From DATFQI01 sp963816955 (GTDB taxonomy: Bacteria; Actinomycetota; Thermoleophilia; Solirubrobacterales; Solirubrobacteraceae), in contig CAWFME010000002.1 in the NCBI GenBank assembly GCA_963816955.1, positions 62,001 to 126,000 on the forward strand: DNA of 64,000 nucleotides, written 5' to 3'. This document shows, piece by piece, positions 47,444-55,857 of the stretch. The notes beneath the pieces were generated by a model that worked only from the letters and a program-made list of their open reading frames with translations, was not told the DNA's origin and ran no database searches. Numbering within the stretch: the stretch's first letter is position 1; each line of letters opens with the position of its first letter. A program made the position numbers and the translations under genes.

Positions 47444-47767
47444 ATGCCCGACGACAAGCACATCGCCGAAGCCGAGCAGGCCGACATCGACGCCCACCGC
47501 GCGGCGCGTGCCGCCAACCTGTTCGACGTCCGCCGCTTCATCGGCGGGCTGTTCGTGCTCTACGGCCTGATCCTGTTCGTGCTCGGCATCGGCGCATCCG
47601 ACGCCGACGTCGAGAAGGCGGCCGGCCTCAACGTGAACCTGTGGACGGGGCTGGCGATGCTGCTCGTCGGCGCCTTCTTCCTCGCGTGGGCGTTCACGCG
47701 CCCGCTGGGCGAGCAGCTCGAGGAGACCGGGTCAGAGCCGGCGGGCGGGCGGCCCGGGGGCGACTGA
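47444..47767 (+). CDS. Small two-helix membrane protein, symporter partner candidate
   Basis: A 107-residue protein with two hydrophobic segments (FIGGLFVLYGLILFVLGIGA and LWTGLAMLLVGAFFLAWAF) and a charged N-terminus (HIAEAEQADIDAHRAARAANLF). It begins 10 nt after the symporter stop with a GGAGA ribosome site, so it is likely co-translated and may be a small accessory subunit. Its last 36 bp overlap the convergent galK. Confidence 0.7.
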   Translation: MPDDKHIAEAEQADIDAHRAARAANLFDVRRFIGGLFVLYGLILFVLGIGASDADVEKAAGLNVNLWTGLAMLLVGAFFLAWAFTRPLGEQLEETGSEPAGGRPGGD

Positions 47768-48745
47768 CACGCACCCGTCCGGCGGCGTCGCGCCGGGCGG
47801 GAACAGCGCCAGCACGGAGCCGCCGAAGCCGCCGCCGACCATCCGCGCGCCGGCGGCGCCGGCGCGCTCGAGCGCCTCGACCGTGCGCTCGACCTCCGGC
47901 ACCGAGGCCTCGTAATCGTCGCGCAGGCTCGCGTGCGACTCGCGCAGCAGCGTCCCCGCGCGCTCGAGCTCGCCGGCGGCCAGGGCCTCCGTCATCGCGT
48001 CGACGCGGCCGTTCTCGGTCAGGACGTGCCGGACGCGGCGGTCCAGCGGGGCGGGCAGGCCGTCGCCCGACGCGGCGTCGCGGAGGCTGGCGATGCCGAG
48101 CGCCTCGCAGGCGGCGGCGCACTCGGCCCGGCGCTCGTTGTAGCCGCCGCCCGCGTGCTCGTGGCCGGCGCCCGAGTCCAGCGTCACGAGCCGCCAGTCG
48201 CCGAGCTCCAGCGGCACGGGGTCGATCGTCAAGTCGCGGAAGTCGATCCGCAGCGCCGCGCCCTCGCGGCCGCACAGCACGGCGAGCTGGTCGAGCAGCC
48301 CGGTGCGGGCGCCCACGTGCACGTTCTCGACCCGCGAGCAGAGCTTGGCGAGCTCGACGCGGTCCACGTCGGGGTCCTCGAGCAGCGCGAGGCACAGCGC
48401 CGCCTCCAGCGCGGCGGAGGAGGAGAGGCCGGAGCCGTGGGGGAGGTCGCCCTCGATCGTCAGCCGGGACGGGCGCACGGCGTGGCCGGCGGCGCGCAGC
48501 TCGGTGACCGTGCCGCGCACGAACGCCCGCCAGCCGCTCGCCGGGATGCTGTCGCCGAGGTCGAACGCGTCGTCCTCGTCCAGGTCGGCGGCGCGGGCCT
48601 CGATCCGGTCGCCGCGCAGCGGCTCCGCCGTCACCGTGACGCCGCGGTCGATCGCGAACGGCAGCGCCAGCCCGTCGTTGTAGTCCGTGTGCTCGCCGAT
48701 CAGGTTCACGCGGCCGGGGCCGCGCGCCACCACGCGCTCACCCAC
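47732..48745 (-). CDS. galK: Galactokinase (GHMP family)
   Basis: Phosphorylates galactose at C1, 337 residues. GRVNLIGEHTDYNDGLALP (about 11-29) is the galactokinase signature, DLPHGSGLSSSAALEAAL (100-117) the GHMP ATP motif, and MVGGGFGGSVLALF the C-terminal motif; LLDQLAVLCG holds the catalytic Asp. GTG 48745 starts 8 bp inside the end of the DNA methyltransferase gene. No galT or galE is seen here. The final proline/arginine residues overlap the opposing small gene. Confidence 0.93.
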   Translation of the reverse strand: MGERVVARGPGRVNLIGEHTDYNDGLALPFAIDRGVTVTAEPLRGDRIEARAADLDEDDAFDLGDSIPASGWRAFVRGTVTELRAAGHAVRPSRLTIEGDLPHGSGLSSSAALEAALCLALLEDPDVDRVELAKLCSRVENVHVGARTGLLDQLAVLCGREGAALRIDFRDLTIDPVPLELGDWRLVTLDSGAGHEHAGGGYNERRAECAAACEALGIASLRDAASGDGLPAPLDRRVRHVLTENGRVDAMTEALAAGELERAGTLLRESHASLRDDYEASVPEVERTVEALERAGAAGARMVGGGFGGSVLALFPPGATPPDGCVSVAPGPPARRL

Positions 48746-49544
48746 CGAGCCGCGCCTGCATCACCCGGACCGCGTCGGCGCTCGCGTCCATCAGCAGGTA
48801 GCGGCGGCCGGTCGCGGCGGCGACCGCGCCCAGCGTGCCCGAGCCGGCGAACGGGTCGAGCACGAGGTCGCCGGGGCGCGAGGAGGCGTGCACGAAGCGC
48901 CGGACGAGCCCCTCGGGCTTCTGCGTCGGGTAGCCGGTCTTCTCGCGGCCCGTGGGGGAGACGATCGTGTGCCAGATGACGCTGACCGGCATCTTCCCGC
49001 GCGCGGCCTTCTCCGGCGGGACGAGGCCGGGGGCCATGTACGGCTCGCGCTCGACCGCCTCGCCGTCGAAGAAGTAGGCCTGCGGGTCCTTGACGTAGAC
49101 GAGGATCGTGTCGTGCTTCTGCGGCCAGCGGCGCTTGGGCTTGCCGCCGTAGTCGTAGGCCCAGATCAGCTCGTTGAGGAAGCACTCGCGGCCGAACAGC
49201 TCGTCGAGCAGCAGCTTGACCGCGTGCGCCTCGCGGTAGTCGAGGTGCAGGTACAGCGTGCCGGTGTCGTGGAGCACGCGGCGCAGCTCGCGCAGGCGCG
49301 GCTCGAGGAAGCCCAGGTAGTCGTCGAACGCGTCGCGGTAGGAGGAGGTCTCCAGCAGCGTGGAGGCGTAGCGCCGGCCGCCGAAGCCCGTGCGGTCGCC
49401 CGACTCCGCGGCGACCGTGGCGAGCGTGCGGCGGGTCTGCGTCTTGCCGGTGTTGAACGGCGGGTCGGCGTAGACCATCTGCACGCAGCCGTCCGCCAGC
49501 TCGCCGAGCAGCTCGAGGTTGTCGCCGTGCCGGATGCCCTCCAC
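48738..49544 (-). CDS. Orphan DNA methyltransferase, beta class (N4/N6)
   Basis: A 268-residue site-specific DNA methyltransferase. Catalytic motif IV (YADPPFNTGKT) comes first, near residue 26, and the SAM motif I (DLVLDPFAGSGTLGAVAAATGR) near 230: the beta-class order. HDTILVYVKDPQAYFFDG and GYPTQKPEGLVRRFV are typical linking motifs. No restriction endonuclease or specificity gene is adjacent, so it may be a regulatory or housekeeping methylase. GTG 49544 start; it overlaps galK by 8 bp. Confidence 0.88.
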   Translation of the reverse strand: MEGIRHGDNLELLGELADGCVQMVYADPPFNTGKTQTRRTLATVAAESGDRTGFGGRRYASTLLETSSYRDAFDDYLGFLEPRLRELRRVLHDTGTLYLHLDYREAHAVKLLLDELFGRECFLNELIWAYDYGGKPKRRWPQKHDTILVYVKDPQAYFFDGEAVEREPYMAPGLVPPEKAARGKMPVSVIWHTIVSPTGREKTGYPTQKPEGLVRRFVHASSRPGDLVLDPFAGSGTLGAVAAATGRRYLLMDASADAVRVMQARLGG

Positions 49545-49569
49545 GCCGCCGAGCGTAGAGGCTCGGGCG

Positions 49570-49863
49570 GGCGCCTTGCCGGCGGGCGCCAGGAGCGTTG
49601 GCGCTGACGAGGCGCTGCGGACTGCCTGGGCTTGTACGGGGGAGGGGCTTGCTTTCGGTGACGCGAGCGGTGGATTGATGAGCCTGAGGCACAGTTATCC
49701 ACCGCTCACGGTGCGAGGGGACGATTAGTCGGCCTGAGACCGATGAAGTGTCTCCTCGGCGCGGGTGCGACCGGAAACGACCGCTCCCCTCCATACAAGC
49801 CCAGGCCGTTCGCCAACGCTGCGTCGGCCGACAACGCCCCTGGCGCCCGCCGGCAAGGGCGCC
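49570..49863. repeat. Large imperfect inverted-repeat region between the methyltransferase and priA
   Basis: This 340-nt gene-free stretch (49545-49884) is largely one nested inverted repeat. Outer arms match exactly over 18 nt (49576-49593 with 49839-49856) and extend with a 1-nt indel to GGCGCC. Next, GCCTGGGCTTGTA (49624-49636) pairs with TACAAGCCCAGGC (49794-49806), with similar spacing and partial matching between. An inner hairpin pairs AGCGGTGGAT (49666-49675) with ATCCACCGCT (49697-49706). It could be a mobile-element remnant, inverted duplicate or structured RNA. No convincing gene was seen; the priA promoter must lie here. Confidence 0.75.
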
Positions 49864-49884
49864 GGGGGCGGAGCGACCGGCGCC

Positions 49885-51969
49885 GTGCCTATCGTCGTCA
49901 GGCCCGTGATCGCCCAGGTGCAGCCCCTCACGACGACGCGCCGCCTCAGCGGCCCGTTCGACTACGCGCTGCCCGAGCAGCCGGTGCGGGTCGGGTCGAT
50001 CGTGCGGGTGCCGTTCGGCCGCCAGGCGCTCGACGGGGTCGTCGTCGGGCTCGCCGAGCGCTCGGAGCTCGCGCCGGAGCGGCTGGTCGCGCCGACGGGC
50101 GTGCGCGAGGACGACGTCCCGGAGGACCTCGTGGCGCTCGCGCTGTGGATGGCCACGGAGTACTGCTCGACCCCGGCCCGCTCGCTCCAGCTCGTGCTCC
50201 CGCCGCGCGGCAAGCCGCGCACGGAGCCGTGGGCCTTCCGCACGGACGCGCCGCTGGACGGCGAGCGCCTCACGGACAACCAGCGCGCGCTGCTCGACGC
50301 CCTGCCGATGCGGGCCACGGGGCGGCTCCCGGCGCTGCGGCGCCTGGAGGGACGCGGGCTGGTCGCGCTCGAGGACCGCCAGCGCCGCCGCTCGCCGCGC
50401 ACCGACGTGCAGCCGTCCGCGCCCGTCGAGCTCACGCCCGACCAGGAGGCGGCGATCCGAGCGGTGGATGACGCGCGGGGGACTTCCCACCTGCTGCACG
50501 GCGTGACGGGCTCGGGCAAGACCGAGGTCTACCTGCGCGCCGCGGCCGCGGCGCTGGAGCGCGGCGAGGGCGTGATCGTGCTGGTGCCCGAGATCGCGCT
50601 GACGCCGCAGACCGTCGGGCGCTTCCAGGCCCGCTTCGGCGACACCGTCGCCCTGCTGCACTCCGCGCTCGGCGAGGGGGAGCGCTACGACGAGTGGCGG
50701 CGGCTGCGCACGGGCGAGGCGCGGATCGCCGTCGGCCCGCGCTCGGCCGTCTTCGCGCCCGTGGCCGACCTCGGGCTGGTCGTCGTCGACGAGGAGCACG
50801 ACGCCTCCTTCAAGCACGAGGGCGACCCGCGCTACGACGCCCGCACCGTCGCCGCCGAGCGCGCCCGCCGCGCCGGCGCGAGGCTGCTCGTCGGGACGGC
50901 CACGCCGCGTCCGGAGACCTGGCGGTCGATGCCGCACCTGCGGCTCCCGAGCCGCGTCGACGCGCGGCCGATGCCGCCCGTGCGGGTGCTCGACATGCGC
51001 GGGGCGCGCCACCCGCTGCACCCCGAGACGCGGCGCGCGCTCGCGAGCGCGCGCAAGTCGATCGTGCTGCTCAACCGGCGCGGGTGGTCGAACTTCCTCA
51101 ACTGCCGCTCCTGCGGCAAGACGTGGGAGTGCCCCAACTGCGACGTCGCGCTCGTGCTGCACCGGGCCGAGCACGCGATCGCCTGCCACCACTGCGGCCA
51201 CCGCGAGCGCGTCCCGGAGCGCTGCGACGCCTGCGGCTCGCTGTCGGTCGCCCGTTACGGCGCGGGCACGGAGCGCATCGAGCACGAGCTGCGCGAGGGC
51301 CTCGACGTGCCGGTCTTCCGCCTCGACGCGGACACGGCCGGCGCCAAGGACGCCGTGCCGGAGCTGCTGGCGCGCTTCCGCGCCGCCCCGGCCGGGCTGC
51401 TGCTCGGCACGCAGATGGTCGCCAAGGGCCACGACTTCCCCGACGTGACGCTCGGCGTCGTGCTCGACGCCGACTCGACCCTGCGCTTCCCGGACTTCCG
51501 GGCGGAGGAGCGCACGTTCGCGCTGATCGCCCAGCTCGCGGGCCGCGCCGGCCGCGGCGAGCGCGGCGGCCGCGTGCTCGTGCAGACGAGCGCCCCCGAC
51601 GCGCCCGCGATCGCCGCGGCGGCGCGCCACGACGCCGACGGCTTCCTGGCCGGCGAGCTCGAGCGCCGCCGCGCGCTCGGCTACCCGCCGTTCGCGGACC
51701 TGATCCGCGTCGTCTGCGCCGGCGAGGACGGCGTCCCCGCCCGCGCGGCCGCGGGCGCCGTCGCCGCTGCGGTCGTCGGCGTCCCGCGCACCGAGGTGCT
51801 CGGCCCCGCGCCGCTGTTCCGGCTGCGCGGCCGCGAGCGCTTCCAGGTCGTCGTGAAGACCACCGCGCGTGCCGAAGCGGTACGCGCCACGGGAGCCGCC
51901 GTGGAGGCCGCCGCGCGCGACCGCGCGCACCGCGACGTCAGCTTCAGCGTCGACGTGGACCCTCAATAG
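49885..51969 (+). CDS. priA: PriA, primosomal replication-restart helicase
   Basis: Loads the replisome at stalled forks. About 694 residues from GTG 49885; earlier in-frame starts lie in the inverted repeat. A 3' DNA-binding domain (FDYALPEQPVRVGSIVRVPFG) precedes Walker A HGVTGSGKTEVYLRA near 206 and DEEHDASFKHE near 302. Eight zinc cysteines occur in CRSCGKTWECPNCDVAL and CHHCGHRERVPERCDACGS (about 407-452). KGHDFPDVTLGVVLDAD and LAGRAGRGERGG complete the helicase core. Unlike some actinobacterial PriA proteins said to lack helicase motifs, Walker A is intact here. def follows after 12 nt. Confidence 0.95.
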   Translation: MPIVVRPVIAQVQPLTTTRRLSGPFDYALPEQPVRVGSIVRVPFGRQALDGVVVGLAERSELAPERLVAPTGVREDDVPEDLVALALWMATEYCSTPARSLQLVLPPRGKPRTEPWAFRTDAPLDGERLTDNQRALLDALPMRATGRLPALRRLEGRGLVALEDRQRRRSPRTDVQPSAPVELTPDQEAAIRAVDDARGTSHLLHGVTGSGKTEVYLRAAAAALERGEGVIVLVPEIALTPQTVGRFQARFGDTVALLHSALGEGERYDEWRRLRTGEARIAVGPRSAVFAPVADLGLVVVDEEHDASFKHEGDPRYDARTVAAERARRAGARLLVGTATPRPETWRSMPHLRLPSRVDARPMPPVRVLDMRGARHPLHPETRRALASARKSIVLLNRRGWSNFLNCRSCGKTWECPNCDVALVLHRAEHAIACHHCGHRERVPERCDACGSLSVARYGAGTERIEHELREGLDVPVFRLDADTAGAKDAVPELLARFRAAPAGLLLGTQMVAKGHDFPDVTLGVVLDADSTLRFPDFRAEERTFALIAQLAGRAGRGERGGRVLVQTSAPDAPAIAAAARHDADGFLAGELERRRALGYPPFADLIRVVCAGEDGVPARAAAGAVAAAVVGVPRTEVLGPAPLFRLRGRERFQVVVKTTARAEAVRATGAAVEAAARDRAHRDVSFSVDVDPQ

Positions 51970-51981
51970 ACTTCCCGGCCG

Positions 51982-52596
51982 ATGGCCGAAGAGGAGATCC
52001 AGCCGCCCCGCACGCAGGAGGAGGCCGATGCGCTCAGCGAGCGGATCGACCCGGAGACGCGCGCCCGCCGCGACGCCGCGCTCAAGCTCATCCGCCAGTA
52101 CGGCGACCCCGTCCTGCGCGGTCGCGCGCTGGACGTCGAGCGCTTCGACGACCGCCTTTCCGAGGAGGTCCGCCGGATGGGCCAGGTCATGCACGAGGCG
52201 CTCGGGATCGGGCTCGCCGCGCCGCAGGTCGGCGTCATGCACCGCGTGCTCGTCTACCGCGTCGACCCCGACGCGCCGGTGGCCGCCGTGGTCAACCCCG
52301 TGATCGAGTGGGCCAGCGACGAGCGCGAGCCGCTCGAGGAGGGCTGCCTGTCGCTGCCCGGCGTGCTCGTCGAGGTCGAGCGGCCCGTCCACGTGCGCGT
52401 GCGCGCCCAGGACGAGCGCGGCGAGGAGCTCCTGATCGAGGCCTCCGGTCTGGAGGCGCGCGTGCTCCAGCACGAGATCGACCACCTGGACGGCGTGCTG
52501 ATCCTCGACCGAACCTCGCGCGACCAGCGCAAGCAGGCCATGCGCGCGCTCCGCGAGGCGGGCGCCGGCACCTCGCCGCTCGGCGTCGGCGCCTGA
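51982..52596 (+). CDS. def: Peptide deformylase
   Basis: Removes formyl groups from nascent proteins, 204 residues. All three metal-site motifs are intact: GIGLAAPQVG, EGCLSLPG (Cys ligand) and HEIDHLDG (HExxH). An N-terminal extension of about 35 residues precedes the usual start of the fold, and a short tail follows. It lies between priA and fmt, the standard def-fmt pairing. Confidence 0.97.
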   Translation: MAEEEIQPPRTQEEADALSERIDPETRARRDAALKLIRQYGDPVLRGRALDVERFDDRLSEEVRRMGQVMHEALGIGLAAPQVGVMHRVLVYRVDPDAPVAAVVNPVIEWASDEREPLEEGCLSLPGVLVEVERPVHVRVRAQDERGEELLIEASGLEARVLQHEIDHLDGVLILDRTSRDQRKQAMRALREAGAGTSPLGVGA

Positions 52597-52609
52597 CGCG
52601 GGGGGCGGC

Positions 52610-54280
52610 GTGCGCACCGTCTACCTCGGGACCTCGAGCTTCGCCGCCACGGTGCTCGAGCGGCTCGCCGCGAGCGAGCACCGGCCGGCGCTCGTCGTCA
52701 CCCGTCCTGACGCGCCGCGCGGTCGCGGCCGCCGCCTGCAGCCGCCGCCCGTCGCCGAGGCGGCGCGCGCGCTCGGGCTCGAGCTGATCCAGCCCGAGCG
52801 GCTGCACGACGAGGACGTGCTCGCGCGGATCGCCGCCGCCGAGCCGGAGGCGCTCGCCGTGTGCGCGTACGGCGCGCTGATCCGCGAGCCGCTGCTCAGC
52901 GCCTACGAGATCCTCAACGTCCACCCGTCGCTGCTGCCGCGCTGGCGCGGCGCCGCCCCGATCGAGCGGGCGATCATGGCCGGCGACGAGGTCACGGGCG
53001 TCTCGATCATCCGCCTCGTCGAGGCGCTCGACGCGGGCCCGATCTGCCTCCAGGGCGAGGAGCCGATCGGCGCCGACGACGACTACGGGACGCTGTCAGC
53101 GCGGCTGGAGCGACTCAGCGGCGAGCTGCTGGTGCGCGCGCTCGACGAGCGGCCCGCCTTCCGCGAGCAGGGCGAGGACGGCCTCACCTACGCGCACAAG
53201 ATCGAGGCGCACGACCGCGCGCTGGACTTCACGCTGGCCCCGGAGGCGGTCGAGCGCCAGGTACGCGCGCTGCGCCCGCACGTCGGCGCGCGGCTGCCGC
53301 TCCCGGACGGCGAGTTCATCGGCGTCCTCGAGGCGCGCGTGAACGGCGAGACGCTGGCCCCGGCCGGCGGGCGCGTGCGCACCGACGACGGCCGGCTGCT
53401 GCTGGACTGCAACGGCGGGGCGCTCGAGCTGGTGCGGATCCGCCCGCCGGGCGGCCGCGAGATGGAGGCCGGCGCCTGGCTGCGCGGCCGGCCGGACTCC
53501 GTGCGCACCGGGTTCTTCCTGGACCCGTCGCTCCCCGGGCGCTCGTTCGAAGAGCTGCTCGAGCACGCCCGCGTCGAGTGGACATCGGACGCCGAGTGGG
53601 CGCCGAACCTGTCCGCCCTCGCCTACCGCGGCGACGAGGAGGTGCTGTTCCGGGCGCGCGCGATGGCCGAGCACGACGACCCGAGCGAGCGCGGGATCGC
53701 GGCCTTCCTGCTCGGCCAGCTCGGCACGCCGGTGCGGACGTTCCCGAACGAGTCGGCGGCGGCGCTCGTGGGCATGACCGCGCGCGAGCAGGACCCCGGC
53801 GTGCTGGAGGCGGTCGCGCACGCCTTCGGCCACCTCGGCGAGGTCTACGGGCTGGACGAGCTGGTCGCGCTCGCCGGCCACGCCGACGCCCGTGTGCGCG
53901 AGGCGTCGGCGATCGCGCTCGCCGGCCGCGCGCACCAGCGCGCCGTCGACACGCTGATCCGCCTCTCGCGCGACGACGAGCGCGACGTGCGCGACTGGGC
54001 GACGTTCGCACTCGGCATGCTCGCCTCCGAGGACTCGGAGCAGTTGCGCGACGCGCTCGCGGCGCGCCTGGCGGACCCGGACCCGGAGACGCGCCTGGAG
54101 GCCGTCCACGGACTCGCGCTGCGCGGCGACCGGCGCGCGGTCGAGCCGGCCCTGGAGCTGCTCGCGGAGGCCGCCGGGTCAGACGGCGACCTGTGGCGGC
54201 GGATGGAGCTGCGCGAGACGGCGCAGCGGCTCGCCGCCCAGACGGGCGACGAGCGCTTCGATCCGTACCTGCCCGCTTAG
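52610..54280 (+). CDS. fmt: Methionyl-tRNA formyltransferase fused to a HEAT-like repeat domain
   Basis: A 556-residue protein, versus about 310 for ordinary Fmt. Residues 1-200 are the formyl-THF transferase fold: VYLGTSSFAATVLERL, VCAYGALIREPLL, NVHPSLLPRWRGAAPIERAI with catalytic N103 and H105, and VEALDAGPICLQ. Residues 205-300 are the C-terminal tRNA-binding domain. From ~315 to the end, helical repeats rich in Asp/Glu/Arg/Ala follow (SERGIAAFLLGQLG, DARVREASAIALAGRA, DERDVRDWATFALGML, DPETRLEAVHGLALRGD), matching HEAT/PBS-lyase repeats. GTG 52610 is 13 nt from def. The frame is uninterrupted, so this is a true fusion. Confidence 0.9.
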   Translation: MRTVYLGTSSFAATVLERLAASEHRPALVVTRPDAPRGRGRRLQPPPVAEAARALGLELIQPERLHDEDVLARIAAAEPEALAVCAYGALIREPLLSAYEILNVHPSLLPRWRGAAPIERAIMAGDEVTGVSIIRLVEALDAGPICLQGEEPIGADDDYGTLSARLERLSGELLVRALDERPAFREQGEDGLTYAHKIEAHDRALDFTLAPEAVERQVRALRPHVGARLPLPDGEFIGVLEARVNGETLAPAGGRVRTDDGRLLLDCNGGALELVRIRPPGGREMEAGAWLRGRPDSVRTGFFLDPSLPGRSFEELLEHARVEWTSDAEWAPNLSALAYRGDEEVLFRARAMAEHDDPSERGIAAFLLGQLGTPVRTFPNESAAALVGMTAREQDPGVLEAVAHAFGHLGEVYGLDELVALAGHADARVREASAIALAGRAHQRAVDTLIRLSRDDERDVRDWATFALGMLASEDSEQLRDALAARLADPDPETRLEAVHGLALRGDRRAVEPALELLAEAAGSDGDLWRRMELRETAQRLAAQTGDERFDPYLPA

Positions 54281-54284
54281 GGCC

Positions 54285-55631
54285 TCAGGCCGCGGGCTGC
54301 TCGCCCGGAGCGGCCGCGGGGGCGGGCGCCGGAGCGGCGGGAGCGGCGGGCGCCGGGGTCGCGGCGGCCGGGGCCGGAGCCGGAGCGGCCTGCGCCGGCG
54401 GGGCCGGCGGGGGCGGGGGAGTGGGGGCGGCGGCCGGAGCCACGGCCGGCGCCGGGACACCGTTCCCACCCGCCCCGGGCTCGGCCGGGGCGGCCTTCGC
54501 CTGGGCCTGGGCCTGCGCGCCGGTGTCCGGCGGGTCGGTCGGCACCTGGTCGCTCGGGGAGTCCTCGACGTCGACGTGCTCGGGCTCGGTGGCGTGGTTG
54601 TCGGTCGGGTCCGCGACCGGGGTCTTGTGGTCCGGGCCCTTGTCGTCCTTGCCCTTGTCCTCGTCGGCCGGCTCGACCGGGGTCACCGGGTCGGCGGGCT
54701 GCTCGGCGGGCGCGGCGGGCTCCTCGGCCGGGGCGGCGGGCTCGCTCGGCGCGGCCGGCTCGGCGGGCTGCTCGGGCGTGACCGGCGTGACGGGGTCGAC
54801 CGGCGCCGGCGCGTCGCTCACGCCCGGGTCGGTGCCCGAGGCGATCTCGCCCGCGTTGGAGGCGCCGTCGCCGTCGAAGTCGGCGTCGCCGTCGCGGACG
54901 CCGTCGTTGTCGGTGTCGGCGTTGAAGGGGTCGTCGCCGAGCGCGATCTCGACCGCGTTCGGGATGCCGTCGCCGTCGGAGTCCTCCGCGCCGTCGTCCA
55001 CACCGTTGCCGTTGGAGTCCTTGGCGTTGGCGGAGGAGCGCAGGCGGAACTCGACGCCGTTGGGGATGCCGTCGCCGTCGGCGTCCGCATCCGCGTCGTT
55101 GACGGTGACGTCGAGGCCCTGGGACTGCTCGACGCTGTCGGGGATGCCGTCGCCGTCGGTGTCGGGGGCCTTGGTGAAGCGGTTGGCGCCGTCGAACTTG
55201 CCGGAGGCGTCGGAGCCGCTGCCGGCGCCCTGGCGGCCGCTGCGGGAGCGCCGCGCGCCCGGGGCGTCGTCCGCGCCGGCCGAGCCGCTGCCGCCGGTGC
55301 TGCCGGCGCTGCCGCCGGAGCCGGTGGTCGCGGGCAGAAGGGCGAGCGCGCCGGTCGGGCCGGTCACGGTGACGGTCTGCCGCGGCGCCGCGCTCACGTT
55401 CGTGCTGGCGTCGGACCCGCGGCGCGGAGCGCTGCGGTCGGTCTCGGTCGAGATCCGGATCGGTTCGCCGCTGGAGCTCGAGAGCGCCTCGGGCCAGTCG
55501 TTCCAGCCCACGAGGGGGACGGCGATCGCGCCCACGCCGAGGACGCCGGCCACGAGGCCCGCCGCGATCGTGCCCGCGAACTTGAGGTCGCGTCCGGTGG
55601 TGGAGTTGGATGAGATGTTCGGATCAGTCAT
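54285..55631 (-). CDS. Membrane-anchored protein with thrombospondin type 3-like Ca-binding repeats
   Basis: A 448-residue protein. ATG 55631 has GGAAGGGGA upstream. One hydrophobic segment near 22-44 (GTIAAGLVAGVLGVGAIAVPL) anchors it; a Ser/Gly linker follows. Residues ~155-270 carry at least five acidic repeats of the DTDGDGIPD/DADGDGIPN/DSNGNGVDD/DTDNDGVRD kind, which bind calcium in thrombospondin type 3 repeats and dockerin-like proteins. The C-terminal ~180 residues are Pro/Ala/Glu-rich, ending in Ala-Pro repeats suited to spanning the wall. Its ligand is unknown. Confidence 0.85.
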   Translation of the reverse strand: MTDPNISSNSTTGRDLKFAGTIAAGLVAGVLGVGAIAVPLVGWNDWPEALSSSSGEPIRISTETDRSAPRRGSDASTNVSAAPRQTVTVTGPTGALALLPATTGSGGSAGSTGGSGSAGADDAPGARRSRSGRQGAGSGSDASGKFDGANRFTKAPDTDGDGIPDSVEQSQGLDVTVNDADADADGDGIPNGVEFRLRSSANAKDSNGNGVDDGAEDSDGDGIPNAVEIALGDDPFNADTDNDGVRDGDADFDGDGASNAGEIASGTDPGVSDAPAPVDPVTPVTPEQPAEPAAPSEPAAPAEEPAAPAEQPADPVTPVEPADEDKGKDDKGPDHKTPVADPTDNHATEPEHVDVEDSPSDQVPTDPPDTGAQAQAQAKAAPAEPGAGGNGVPAPAVAPAAAPTPPPPPAPPAQAAPAPAPAAATPAPAAPAAPAPAPAAAPGEQPAA

Positions 55632-55676
55632 GTCAGAGTCCCCTTCCACCGGATGACTCGGCACTTTCGCCAGAGA

Positions 55677-55704
55677 TGATTAGCCCCTTTAGGGAAATTG
55701 TCAG
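55677..55704 (-). promoter_or_regulatory. Candidate promoter for the Ca-binding repeat protein gene
   Basis: On the minus strand CTGACA (55699-55704) and TAATCA (55677-55682) are 16 nt apart, giving a leader of about 40 nt. The region is unusually AT-rich for this window, which supports promoter function. Confidence 0.45.
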
Positions 55705-55769
55705 TGTTTGGACGAAGGTTCGACAGGTCTGGATTCCGGACCCACCGAAACGGCGCAAGACACCGGAAA

Positions 55770-55790
55770 CAGGGCCTCCTGGGGGCCCTG
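55770..55790. other. Hairpin in the gap upstream of rsmB
   Basis: CAGGGCC (55770-55776) and GGCCCTG (55784-55790) form a perfect 7-bp stem with a 7-nt loop, in the divergent 226-nt gap between the Ca-binding repeat gene and rsmB. Role unknown; the rsmB promoter should also be in this gap. Confidence 0.35.
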
Positions 55791-55857
55791 CACGGAATCG
55801 CCCAACGGGCACAAACGTACCCCAATCGCCGGCGTTCGGGAAGCCGGTCGGGACCCC

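Noticed and set aside
48706..52617. Very long minus-strand open frame (about 1300 codons) across the priA region
   Set aside because: It is antisense to priA, def and the methyltransferase; composition is typical of GC-rich antisense frames, and all of those genes have intact motifs.
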